64,000 nucleotides of DNA from Polytrichum commune (taxonomy: Eukaryota; Streptophyta; Polytrichopsida; Polytrichales; Polytrichaceae), in contig OX485804.1 of NCBI GenBank assembly GCA_950295325.1, forward strand, positions 6,324,001 to 6,388,000, given 5' to 3'. The position numbers and the translations under genes are program-made. Under the pieces are notes generated by a model that saw only the letters and a program-made list of their open reading frames with translations, was not told the DNA's origin and did no database searches. Below are positions 47,138 through 58,426 of this stretch, one piece after another. How positions within the stretch are numbered: the first letter of the stretch is position 1; each line of letters opens with the position of its first letter.

Positions 47138-48505
47138 GTTTGGGTCGGTCGACCCAAACCCCTCCGCTAGTGTGGGCGGGTTTCAGCCTGACCCTGATCA
47201 TCTGAGGAGTCCATCTTGCCCCTCAAGGTTTGGGTCGGTCGACCCAAACCTTTACTCTCATGAGGCAGTTACTAGGGTGGACACGGAGTCCATCCTGCCC
47301 CTCAATGTTTGGGTCGGTCGACCCAAACCCACCCTCACATGGGGCAAGTACTAGGGTGCGCATGGAGCCCATGCTGCCCCTCAATGTTTGGGTCGGTCGA
47401 CCCAAACCTATCCCCTCGTGAGGCAGGATCTAGAGTGGACAAGGAGCCCATCCTGGCCCTCAAGGTTTGGGTCGGTCGACCCAAACCTATCCCCTCGTGA
47501 GGCAGGGTCTAGAGTGGACAAGGAGCCCATCCTGGCCCTCAAGGTTTGGGTCGGTCGACCCAAACCTATACCCTCATGAGGCAGGTACTAGGGTGGACAC
47601 GGAGTCCATCTTGCCCCTCAAGGTTTGGGTCGGTCGACCCAAACCCACCCTCACATGGGGCAGGTACTAGGGTGCACACTGAGCCCATCCTGCCCCTCAA
47701 TGTTTGGGTCGGTCGACCCAAACCTATACTCTCATGAGGCAGGTACTAGGATGGACACGGAGTCCATCCTGCCCCTCAAGGTTTGGGTCGGTCGACCCAA
47801 ACCTATACCCTCATGAGGCAGGTACTAGGGTGGACACGGAGTCCATCCTACCCCTGAAGGTTTGGGTCGGTCGACCCAAACCCACCTTCACATGAGGCAG
47901 GTACTAGGGTGCACACGGAGCCCATCCTGTCCCTGAAGGTTTGGGTCAGTCGACCCAAACCCACCTTCACATGAGGCAGGTACTAGGGTGCACACGGAGC
48001 CCATCCTGCCCCTGAAGGTTTGGGTCGGTCGACCCAAACCCACCTTCACATGAGGCAGGTACTAGGGTGCACACGGAGCCCATCCTGCCCCTGAAGGTTT
48101 GGGTCGGTCGACCCAAACCCACCTTCACATGAGGCAGGTACTAGGGTGCACACGGAGCCCATCCTGCCCCTGAAGGTTTGGGTCGGTCGACCCAAACCCA
48201 CCCCCACGTGAGGCAGGTACTAGGGTGGACTTTGAGCCCTTCCTGCCCTATAAGGTTTGGGTCGGTCGATCCAAACCTTATCCCACAGTGGGCATGTACT
48301 AGGTTTGACCCATCCCAGTGCCCTTACATAATTTGGGACGGTCTACCCAATCCATCCCCGCTGTGTGGGTGCTCTCTGTGATGAGCCTGAACCCATCTTG
48401 CGAAAACGTTTGGGTCGCTCGACCCAATTTATCCCCACTGTTTGGATGGAATCTGGATGACCATGATCCCATCGTGCCACAAGGTTTGGGTAGGTCGACC
48501 CAACC
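47138..48505. repeat. 79-bp tandem array of palindromes upstream of the transposase
   Basis: A palindrome at 47138, then 14 at exact 79-bp steps from 47228 to 48255, then three decayed ones (about 48331, 48408 and 48484). All regular copies have centre GT. Spacers carry '(C/A)CTCATGAGGCAGGTACTAGGGTG.ACACGGAG' and 'CCCATCCTGCCCCTCAA'. The serial ORFs reading MGRSTQT...FGSVDPN are by-products. Position next to the transposase suggests a binding platform or regulatory leader, but this is inference. Confidence 0.95.
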
Positions 48506-48718
48506 CCAGACCCACCGTGTGGATGGGCTCTAAATGATAGTGTGTCCACTGGCCAACCCAAACCTTTACAGAGCCAATGGCATAGCAGTCATACGAACAT
48601 GTATGAACACTGAGTATTTGCAATATTTTTTATATAAGATGGTTTTTGTATTATTCGATTGGAACCTACAATTTTTGTGGTTTCTTGATAAGGTTCAATG
48701 TTCATGTGTGTAGGCAGA

Positions 48719-51700
48719 ATGAATGGGTTTAGTGAAAGAGGGGATTGGTCATCTGAAGATATGGCCACTTCGCCATCTGCATCTGAGGATGAGATAGACA
48801 TTGTCGGGGAGGATACTTTGGCTGACAGTGCAGATGAAGATCATTTGGATATACCTTCGCCTTCCGTACCGCAATGTCCCATTGCTGAATGTACGGGACT
48901 CTCAAGGGCTTCATGGGTGAATTTGGAGGTGGTACTTCTTAATGACAGTGGAGTTGCTGTGGCAGAGGGGATTTGTCGCAACACCCATCCACAAGATTGC
49001 ATTGATGAAAACCCGCTTGGCACCGAGGACGTTGGGGTTGTCATATTGGAGTCGTTCGTTCATTCCGAGGTGGATCCCACTCATAGGTTCTCCCTCCGGA
49101 GGTGGCCATTGAGGAATGTCACGATTGATGGAGTTAGTTTGTATGAACATGAGCAACGACACTTGCAAATCGAAAAAGAGCAGCAATCAAACATGCGGCC
49201 ACGCAAGGGTCAAAGAAAGTACGATACATTGGCACGTCCTGCTCCGTCTGCAACTGATTGTAAACGTCAAAGGTTGCTCGGGGAGGAGTCCATTAGAGAA
49301 GTTGCCACAAAGGATTGTTGTGTGCATCGTTGTTGCCAATTGTTTCCCCGGGATAAATTGAAGGCCATCCGCGAAGAAATGTGGCTTGGTGATTTCCGTC
49401 TAAGATCCACCAAAAAACTTGATGTGCATAGGGCGATACATGTGAATGGGGCGGGTCGCAAGGTCATCACCATTGAGAGCATAGACGTGTGTTGCAAGGC
49501 ATGGTACACCATTCATGGTGTGTCGAAAGCGGACTTTTATAGACAAGCTGCTTATGCCAAGGAAGGCCGCTGGTCCCGTCACCATGGGAACGTGGGTTTA
49601 AAGAAACCTAGGGAAACAACAAGGCAAGCAACGGCCACTCTAGCAACCATCATTGTCCCGCTTGCCGATGCAATGCCGCACAAAACACGCACACTCACAA
49701 CTGGTGAAAAGGTTGTGGAGAAAGTTCTTCCCACAGGCACAAAATGGAAAGACATATTGTTGGATGTAAATGCAGTTGGCGAGAAGATTGGGTTGGAGCC
49801 AATTTCATCGTCAAAATTGAGTGCAATCAAGAAAGCAAACTTCAGCGAATACATTACAAAAAGACGAGGGGACAAATTTGCAAGGTGCTCTAATTGCGAG
49901 AAGTTGAAGCGCCTTCGGGATGCACACACGATGGGTACCGAGTCGTTTGCGGTGCATCAATTGAACTATTTCAAGCACGTAAACATGCAAGAGGCACACC
50001 GTAATGATTACTACACAAATAGAGCTTTGTCCATCTCCAGGCCCTTGGAAGTTCTTACGGTCATCCATGACAAAATGGACCATGCCAAGACAGCCTCCCT
50101 ATGTTTTGCAAAACGAATCAAGGCCACGGATGGATTTTTTAAGTTGCATGTATCGGTTACAGGTGATCTTCGAAACAATGTTATGACATACCCTAAATAT
50201 TGTTGTATTTTATTCCGTGATGTACTTGAGAACATTGATTCATTCAAAACGATTTAGACATACATAGGTACTAATGACTTTGGGTTGGCATTGTAGGAAT
50301 GATTGCACATGGACACGGTGATGTCAAGTTTGCCCATTATGCTCTTGATTTGTATCCAGCAAATTCAAACCACACGATAGGGTCATTTGCAAGGCTTTTG
50401 CGTGATTTAGAGAAACCGCCAGCCTATTCTTCAGGATTGTTATTTGAAAACACGGGTTCAACACCTTTATATGAAGCAGTGATGGATGGAAAAGATGTAT
50501 GCTTGCATTCGTTGCCCGAACCACCCAGTGAACCGGTGATAGCCAAGAAGTTGCCCCCCACTTTGCGTGTCCAATTGGACAATTGTGCCAAGGACAATAA
50601 AAGTAGATATGTATTTGCATATTGGTCGTTGTTGGTTGCGAAAGGCATTTTCAAGGAGGTTTTTGTGTCCTTCCTATTGGTAGGCCACACGCACGACGAT
50701 ATTGATGCATCATTTGGACGGTGGAGCATGAAGTTGCGGGAGGAGGATTTTCCTACAATCCCGTTATTGATGAAGTCGTACATGGATTTGGAGAACGTTC
50801 CCGTCATCCCCCATATGATTGAGGAGGTGCCAGACTTCAAGGCATTTATAGAACCTTATATTCGAAGTGGAGCTCATCGATTGATTGGCCATACGAAGGC
50901 ACAACAATTCCGGTTCTACATGCGTGACGATGGTGTCCCGGCCATGCAATACAAGTTGTTGTGCACGACACAAGACTAGAGCCCGCCAGAGGGTCTCCTT
51001 GTGTGGTGCGTGGATGCGGATGGGAAGACCATGTTACCGGATGGAGAGCCTAGGCCTTGCAAGCCAATAGCCATGAAGAATTTGGAGGATATTTTGAAAG
51101 GTATATCAGGCTTCATTCAATATTGGGAGAGTTTGAAGATAGCGGATGTTGGCGGATCATGTTGGCATCGTTATGGGAGTTGGATACATTATTGGACACG
51201 TGTTCGTGCGGCCTTGGCAGATCTCCACCAAGATAGCCCTCATACTTTGAGGCACGGATTTTGGCCACAAACTCGTATCGATGTACAAGCTTCGGAGGCT
51301 AGTCTTTTGAGTAATGGAGAGGTTCGCGAGGAGTTTGATATGGACGACCATTACGTTGGGCCTGCTAGTAGTCGTCCGCCACCATCTTTCCGCATTGCAG
51401 TGGATTGTCATGAAGGTTATATGCTCATTTTGCGTCCTGGAGATGAGACATATGCAAAGCCAGTGTGGGTGGCAAGAGCTTTGTCCAATCAAAATTTTGT
51501 ATCTTCCAGCCCTCATTTTCGACAAATACAAGTGGAGTACTACCGACCGACAGCACGGAATGAAGATGTTGTTCGGCATTATACAGGCTGGGATACAAAC
51601 CAACACTTTCGGTGGAAGGTGGATTCTGAGCACGGTCCATCTTGGGTAGATACAGATTCCATATTCATAGCATGGAAACCACGGAAAAATCATAGTGGAT

Positions 51701-51783
51701 CAGTGTCCATCCCTCAAAAGTACATAACTTTTGCAAAAGACAACCTTGCTCGGATCGGAGAAGAAGCAACCCACGTTGAATGA
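48719..51783 (+). CDS. DUF7869-like putative DDE transposase, one internal stop
   Basis: Two exons: 48719-50162 and 50297-51783. Splicing at ACAG|GTGATC and TTGTAG|GA rebuilds KLHVSVTGMIAHGHGDVKFA. It is 976 codons long with an in-frame TAG at 50977-50979 (codon about 709), after which the same frame stays open for 268 codons. Acidic N-terminus; a Cys-containing middle (CCVHRCC, CSNCEKLK); then the RNase H-like-looking triad candidates DKMDHAK (near 452), VQLDNCAKDNK (near 573) and VGHTHDDIDASFGRWS (near 612). The C-terminal region (PVWVARALS...IQVEYYRP...TDSIFIAWKP) looks like a small beta-barrel (SH3/BAH-like), tentatively. DUF7869 proteins are widespread and poorly characterised; the transposase role is inferred from motif pattern and location at the end of a TIR-bounded element. 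The stop may mark a dead copy. ATG 48719 follows an acceptor-like GTGTGTAG. Confidence 0.75.
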
Positions 51784-52286
51784 GAAGTTGGTAGGATTGT
51801 GTTAGCATGATTATAGTGTAAACTGTGATTCGACGAATATATATTACTCATATGTGTGCTCCTCAAACTTGGGGCAAAGTTTGGGTAGAACTTGCGAATG
51901 CTATATTGTTTGGGGTTGGATGAATATCCATTTACTATATTTCAATACAATTGTGAAGTTCATTTTTTTATTAAGTTTGGGACTAAATTTTCCATTGAAG
52001 AAAAATGCATTTATTGCATGCACTTTGTATGTTGCAATGTCTATATTTTATTGACCATGCTATTAATAGAAATCATTTTATATGTTTTTTGGGTGAAACT
52101 AGTTTGGAGTGCTCTACCCAAAGTGTTTTTGTTGATGAAGTTGGTGTTGAGTGCTCTACCATATGTGCTTATGTCCACACATAATAGATTTGGGATATTA
52201 GAACATATAATATATTTGAGATTGTTCGCAATATAGTTTCGGAACACGGAATGTTGTTTGATCCATATATTAATTTGAGACTAGAG

Positions 52287-52314
52287 AAAGTCTCAATTTA
52301 ACGAATATAGTGTT
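52287..52314 (-). repeat. Giant element right terminal inverted repeat
   Basis: Exact reverse complement of 34616-34643, about 500 bp after the transposase stop codon; followed by ATTT. Confidence 0.88.
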
Positions 52315-52954
52315 ATTTCTTGGCAACTTCCAAAAACCTGGGGAGGAGTTGGGCTCACTTGGAGACCACTTGAAAAAACTTGAAATCTAGTTTTAACAAA
52401 CTTGTTTTGTAGACTTGTAGTCTTGGGACCGAGACAACAAAATCCCATTTTTCAAACACCTTTTGGAAACCTTGGAACGCGTTGTCGGTGTCATTTGTAG
52501 ACCACTTGAAGCAAATAAACTTATGTAACTTTAACCAACTTCACCAACTTCACAATGCCCAAAATCTTGACATTGAAATTTGAAACATCTGTAGCTACAT
52601 GAGAAACCAAAGATTAAGCCATGTAAAAAAATATGCAAATAAAATTGAAATTTGTAGCCAACAAATTAAAAGATCATCTCATATATAAACTATATTTTAA
52701 TAAGCTTATCAAGTATGGTAACTCAACTTAGTTTAATGTTCAGTACTCAAACCCTCCTTGCGGTTGTGTGGTGGCACTTTGGACACCTCAAAGAAGTTGC
52801 CCATGCATCTCTCTATTTTGGATCCCTATAGTCTTGAACTTCTTTAGACAATAAAACAAACTGTTCCATTTGAAACAAAACCAACAACGAAACACTTGCA
52901 ACAACCCAATGATAAGAGAAGTCACAACATATATTTATCTAGCCTTTGCTTGAT

Positions 52955-55145
52955 TCAAGGGCAGAATGTGACTTGGTAATTGCTGGTCGTGGGGCACCCA
53001 TACACATGGTTGGCGTTGTCGGTGGAGTAAGAATACGCGTCGGGGCACGCAGAGGCAAATTTCTCGGTGCCGGAAGTTGCAACAGTTCCTGTGCCGTCAG
53101 TGTTGTAGCAACCGTCTCCCGGGGCACCGGTGAGCGTGTTGGGTGACGTGCAGAAGGAGTTGAGGTCGCTGATGGAGCAGGTGGGGTTAGTGCATGTGGT
53201 TCCGCTTGGGTTCACACCGCCGGCAATCGATGTCACACTGATCTCCATGCCGAGGTTGTATGCATTCTGTAGAATTTGCGCAATTGAAACTTCCAAATGA
53301 TTAGCTTTTCCACGGGAGGGTCACATAATCTGCACTAAACCATCCAAGTTACCAGAACATGCATGTTTCTAGCCTAGTGTGTATATATGTGTATCCAGCA
53401 CAGATTACTTCGTAGTTCACTTAGGTATATCTTCAAGTTGTGATGAATTGTATATGTATAACCAATTGACTGTTCACCCATCTACAAGCCCGGCTGATTC
53501 TACAAGCGATGACGAGGTTGTTTGCATTCTGCAGTGTTCGTGGAAAGTCTATTTGGTTGGCCTTCCTGGGGACGACACAATTAGAACTCAATCATAGTTA
53601 GGATTACACAGAATTTGGAACTCACACATCCAGCCCAGATGGACATATGATGAATATCTCTCACGATCGTGAATTGTCCAAAGCCTACAATAGAGAAGAG
53701 AATGGGCAACAAGCTCCAGTAACATCAACCGCAACCCGGTGTTATGATGGGAATGCTCTCGGCGTGGATAGATAATGCATTTCCATCATTTCCACGTGTA
53801 TCGGCCTCCTGGGAGGATGTGACTCGAGTACAATTAATGAGGAATAAAGAGATCTCTCAATCAAAACAGCAGAAAGAAACCATCACTCATGCCGGTTGTT
53901 CGACACGTCAACATTATAATATACATGTTTGGACATCTTACCACGTTGCTGATGTCATAGGAATCCTCGTTACCAGAGTTGATGGTGAACTCCGCGAGAT
54001 TTGCCTGAGGCTTGGCATTGTTCCCGGTTGTGGTTCCAGATCCCTCTTTGGCTGGGTACGCCCAGATTACACCTGCGGTCCAAGTAGAGCCCACATCAAG
54101 GGAATACGAGCCTCCGTTGGCACTCAGATTGTCGAAGCACGCCAATGCGCTATTGTTATCCGTCTTGCACGCATTCAAGTTCTCGGAGCACGAATTCACA
54201 ATGTTGATCGTAGCAGCTGCACAATATTATACACAAGGCAAGCGATATCTTGAATTAATAGGTACCTTAAGGCTAGTGTTAATCAATTTATCAATTGTGC
54301 AACATCTTCACGTCTACCATGCCAGTGACTCATGTGAAGGATGATCATCAAGACTTGTTCGATATATGCTTCTGATATCGAGGATTTCCATTGGATCATA
54401 TATGATGCAAAAACTACCATTAACTTTTGACATCAAATCATGGGACACTCTCTGCTATAAAAGAATATATGGAGGCCACTCTACATAACAGAACACATCA
54501 ATTTTAACGCCACAATAAGTCAATTAGACAATGTCATACACGTGTAAGTCAAAACCAATACAACATCGCAGTCTAATTAATCTCAAATGACTCAAATCCA
54601 GTGTTAGACCCATAACCATTTGGTGCATAAGGTGGAAATCTGGTATTGGGGAAGACGACGCCTTCTACTTAGCATGACCCTCTCCTTCCCTCAATCTAAT
54701 TTGTGGACCTGCATGATCGAAGTGTCTAGAGAAGAGGGCTCCAAAATGGGTATGTACAGTAATCCCTCTCGACCCTTCCGGACCTCGAAGATTAATTAGT
54801 CGATAACCATTTGACACACGAAATGGCGTTCCGGCACTGGGAAATAGGATTAACTTCCCCATAATGCAACCTCGCCCTCCCCCATATATCTTCAACCTCG
54901 ATCATCGATCTCCAAAGTTAGAGGGCCTAGATCTGGTTGTGGTCCAGACATTATCCAAAGGGGAGGACGCCAAAGCAGTTATGTCCATTAACCCCGCTCA
55001 AGCCTCCCCTAACGTGTAACCAAGGGCTTCCAAAATTGGGTAGAAGTAACAAACCATGAATAGAGGCAGCCATCACCAACGCCATAACAGCACCCGCTTG
55101 CAAGCGCAGGAGGGCAGCGGCTCTCTCAGAACGTGCCATCGCCAT
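52955..55145 (-). CDS. Thaumatin-like protein (PR-5 family), secreted
   Basis: Three exons on the minus strand: 55145-55055, 54216-53942 and 53266-52955, 225 residues. The first junction (CATG|GTTTGT to GTGCAG|CT) yields a signal peptide, ...VMALVMAASIHA, followed by ATINIVNSC. The second (GTG|GTAAGA to CTACAG|AAT) gives YDISNVNAYNLGMEI. The thaumatin signature elements SYSLDVGSTWTAGVIWAYP, LAEFTIN, ACPDAYSYSTDNAN and NYQVTFCP are present, with ten cysteines after the signal peptide. The family's acidic-cleft central segment looks shortened or altered compared with typical PR-5 proteins, so beta-glucan binding or antifungal action is uncertain. Start at 55145 (MAMARSERAAAL); MARSER at 55139 is an alternative. 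A paralogue is dead at 9987-25567. Confidence 0.85.
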
Positions 55146-55282
55146 CTTCAAGCTTTGAAAGAGCACTAGATTGAACCGAGTGATTTGCAAACTCCTCTTG
55201 ATATCAGAGTCGCGTGGTAAACTTATGAATGCACAAATGATCTACTTGAAATGGTTGTGCAGAACGTACAGGATGTGAGGAC

Positions 55283-55290
55283 TATTTATA
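55283..55290 (-). promoter_or_regulatory. TATA box of the thaumatin-like gene
   Basis: AGTATAAATAG on the minus strand, about 138 bp before the ATG at 55145. Confidence 0.6.
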
Positions 55291-56227
55291 CTTCTAGCAG
55301 CTGCAAGGCCCCAACTTAGAGATAACGTCACCAAACTTGTGAATCACCAAAGTTACTTCTCAAGAGTAAGCTACCGTAGTAGTCTACTGGTACAGCAGCA
55401 GCTATACACAACCCGTGGCTGAATCTCGAGAACAATTCTACTGTATTCAACTATTCTCTACCAGATCAGACAAAAGAATGACTGGGATGTAGACAAACTT
55501 AGAAGCTTTGGAGAGAAGTCAAAATCTCTTTGGGAAATTTGCAGACACATGTCGCCAAGCTCAAGCTAGCGATTACTCAACTTCAGAAGCTACTGTAACA
55601 AGTTCACAAGATTCCAGCTCAAGATGTTCTGCGGATTGATTCTAGTGGCAAGTAATTATAGGGATGAGAGGTACACCGTGTATGATATTTAGTGTCACGT
55701 ACTATATTTGCGAAGGGCCTAAACTAGATGCTTAGAGGTCTCAAAGTGTCATGTCCTTTAATTGCCAATTTGATATTATTTGTCAACATAAGTAATTTTT
55801 TGAAGTGAATTTTTTTATTTATGTTATGATATTTAGCGTAGCACATTAAGATACTTAAGATGATGATTTTGTGTTTAGTATGTAAGGGCAAGATATTATT
55901 GAGCATAGTAATGGGAAGTGTCATGTGTTTACAATTTAGTATTCAAGAGGAAGATATTTTTTAGTGTACTAATGCCAAGTGTCTTTGTGTACACTTTTAA
56001 TCAACTTGTAGACCACCTTGTAACACACACATACACCTCATAACATCATTGAACATTCTCATCCCAAGATATTAGTAAGCACATTTGAATGCCAAGTGTC
56101 ATGAGGTGACACTAATGGTGAAGTTGTTGATCATTATCATAACCTAGCATATGCCTCAAAATAAGGTAAGTGACACTGTTACACAAGTGACACTAAATAC
56201 CATAAACGATATCCCATAGATGGTGTA

Positions 56228-56869
56228 CAGTAATCTCCCGCTTAAGTACGCACTTTAAACTTGAGCCGTTGGTGCGCACTTAGTTGGTAGGTGCGTACTT
56301 TACTTATATTTCTTTTTAAACCCTCTGATTCGATGAATTACAACGGGTAACAAATGAAACTTGAGGCAACCCGCTTGACCGAAGCCCAACGATGTGAAAT
56401 CATTACAAAGTTGAGCAAACCAAACGCGCCAAGCAAGTAGGCACTTGGACATGAGTACGTAGTCACTGAAAGCACCATCTGGAAAGTTAGGGACAATCAA
56501 GAGAACATACTACAACGAAATCCAACCTATCGAGACATTTGTTGAATCTGAAAGTGCTACCGACTTCAAAGGCTTTGAAGCTGTACACAACAATGTCCTC
56601 GACATTGACAATCAATTCCTTTGCTCTAATGTTCAAATGAAAGCTAAACAAATGTATGATGAACTGCGACGATCATTTGAGACGGTTCAGTGAAACATTA
56701 ACAAACTAACATTGAATTTCAACTATAAAAAATTCATGCATTCATGGCAAATAACTATGCGTGACATGTTCAAACAAAAAATGTATGAACCCTATTTTTT
56801 GTCAACAAAATTGCACACTTAACTAGGATGCGTACTTAAACGGGTGCGTACTTAAGTGGGAGATTACTG
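56228..56869. mobile_element. 642-bp pogo/Tc1-mariner-like non-autonomous element
   Basis: Ends CAGTAATCTCCCGCTTAAGT and, reversed, CAGTAATCTCCCACTTAAGT, flanked by TA at 56226-56227 and 56870-56871. In copy A the site reads GGTGTAGTCGTATG (26731 on) without insertion. CAGTA ends with a TA duplication fit pogo/Emigrant-type elements. The inside (ORF 56300-56500 minus and stretches near 56640-56700) may be transposase debris but is not recognisable. Confidence 0.9.
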
Positions 56870-57124
56870 TAGTCGTATGCTTGTGCATGTAGCAAGTGTG
56901 AAAATGAGCAACATGAATATTTATAGTAGCTGCAATTGACAGTTGTCTGTACTACGTACAGTGAGTCAGTGACATGAGATGACATCCTCAAAAGTTAAAC
57001 TGACGTCAATACACTTATTTAAATAGGTATATTACAGTATGTTATGTTGTCTTTACAGACACTGGCACACATCAGCCAAATTTGGGGGATCGTCAGAGGC
57101 TGGAAATTGTGCAGACACGAAGAT

Positions 57125-57350
57125 CAGTGATCGGGGAGATCTTTGGGCATAATCTGCTGAGATCCTAATGTTTGCAAGTCCAACTGGTTACATGTTGACA
57201 GCCGCCGGTTTTCTTTTATTAAATTAGGGTACATTCTATAAATTCCTCTAAAATGATCGGTAATTTTCCTGCAGTCTTGAACTTAAACCGGTTATTTCTC
57301 AAACTCAACTGAATCATCTGTAACTAACTGCCGGCTCTCCTCGATCATTG
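57125..57350. mobile_element. 226-bp hAT-like MITE
   Basis: Ends CAGTGATCGGGGAGA and, reversed, CAATGATCGAGGAGA, flanked by ACGAAGAT at 57117-57124 and 57351-57358. Copy A has a single ACGAAGAT at this point (about 26984-26991). Eight-base duplication and CA(G/A) ends fit hAT. A diverged relative is at 32750-32972. Confidence 0.88.
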
Positions 57351-57443
57351 ACGAAGATTTTAAGTACATAGGGATGGCAACGCTGAAAGGTGAAATTCTC
57401 ATTGAATCATCACTGTAATGTGCTTCCTTGTTCATCTTTTTAG

Positions 57444-57716
57444 ATGCTGGAATATAACTTCTACTTAGGATCTGAATGGTCTCAAGCAATAAAAGACTGC
57501 CATGTGGCAAAAGCGCAAGAATATTTGATTATTGAACGTCGAAGGAGGAAGCACTCTAGGGTAGTATGTTTATGGAAATCTGCAGAGTCTAGACATGCAA
57601 CATTGACATATGTGTGCAGATGTCAGCTTACCTTGCAAAGAGTAGCCAGACTTAACTTAACAACCTGTGGCCGATGCAGACTGTCTGGAATCTCACTTTG
57701 TTTGACAACACTTTGA
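57444..57716 (+). CDS. Small hypothetical ORF, copy B
   Basis: Paralogue of 27797-28069; a 5-base net insertion (extra CTTAA) near 57655 changes the last 20 residues. This frame change argues against selection on the protein. Confidence 0.18.
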   Translation: MLEYNFYLGSEWSQAIKDCHVAKAQEYLIIERRRRKHSRVVCLWKSAESRHATLTYVCRCQLTLQRVARLNLTTCGRCRLSGISLCLTTL

Positions 57717-58426
57717 CATAGAGGTTCAAAAGGGGTTGAGGCATCTATAACTGATAACATAAGAGGGTTTGCATTTGTTTAGGAGGAGTAATAGTCAAGG
57801 ATGGTTCTTCTTGCAAAGAGCAACAAATTCTAAGGAGATTGCAAATTTTATTTATTTTTAAATTCATGTATATGGAAATTGTTACAAATTTTTGAAGCGG
57901 TAAAGTCTAGGGGAACACACAGTTAATTTATAGGTTAACCCATAACCGCTCATCAAAATGTTAATTATTGATTACAACAATTGTCAAAAACTCTTATGAG
58001 GGTAATCAATCACAAGCTGCTGCCACCACCACATAAACCTTAACTCTATTTGCTTAGAAGATATAGATCTCATCCATGTTGGTATTACAAATACCCTAGT
58101 GAGTGGTTAAATGGACCTAGTTGACTATGGATGGCTCAACCGTAGCTTGTGACCAAGTGAGTCATGGCAAACCACCTGAAAACTAGTATCATAGTCGCCA
58201 TATGTATTGTAGATGTCATGCCATGTCATATTAGTTGACTATTGCAATCAAAATATTTTAGGCATAAAAATTTATAATATCACAAACAAACAATTGTAGA
58301 TATCATTCTATTTTTTTATATGGAATGCATTAGCATGATGCTTGTGGGTGGGTGGGTGGGGGGGGGGGGTGCGTTGGACTCTTCATACCCCATACAAATT
58401 AATGTGAGTATAGAAAGGGATATTTT

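Larger units (their letters stand above)
34616..52314. mobile_element. Giant (17.7 kb) DNA transposon, unassigned superfamily
   Basis: A perfect 28-bp inverted repeat beginning AACACTATATTCG lies at 34616-34643 and, reversed, at 52287-52314. ATTT flanks both ends (34612-34615 and 52315-52318), fitting a 4-bp target duplication. Alternatively the ends are CACTATATTC with TTAA/TTAT flanks. Inside are a DUF7869-like putative DDE transposase (48719-51783, plus), a long cargo gene (42349-36103, minus), a further two-exon frame (35937-35130, minus), subterminal tandem repeats, and about 45 palindromes TTTGGGTCGNNCGACCCAAA that I find nowhere else in the window. Known from sequence: the ends, the genes and the repeat confinement. 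Inferred: that all of it moves as one unit. I cannot place it in a named superfamily. Confidence 0.72.

Noticed and set aside
47124-47895. Serial overlapping ORFs reading MGRSTQT...FGSVDPN as a repeat protein
   Set aside because: The palindrome is stop-free in every frame and the spacers are near-identical, so frames stay open by chance; frames shift between units because 79 is not a multiple of three.
48343-48561. Minus-strand ORFs beside the array
   Set aside because: Shadow of decayed array units.
34612-52318. piggyBac assignment for the giant element (TTAA target)
   Set aside because: Only the left flank gives TTAA and the right gives TTAT; the ends lack CCC; the ATTT duplication fits both sides exactly.
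53744-54344. Plus-strand ORFs of 110-169 codons over the thaumatin-like gene
   Set aside because: They overlap exon 2 of the minus-strand gene, which has signature motifs and clean splice sites.
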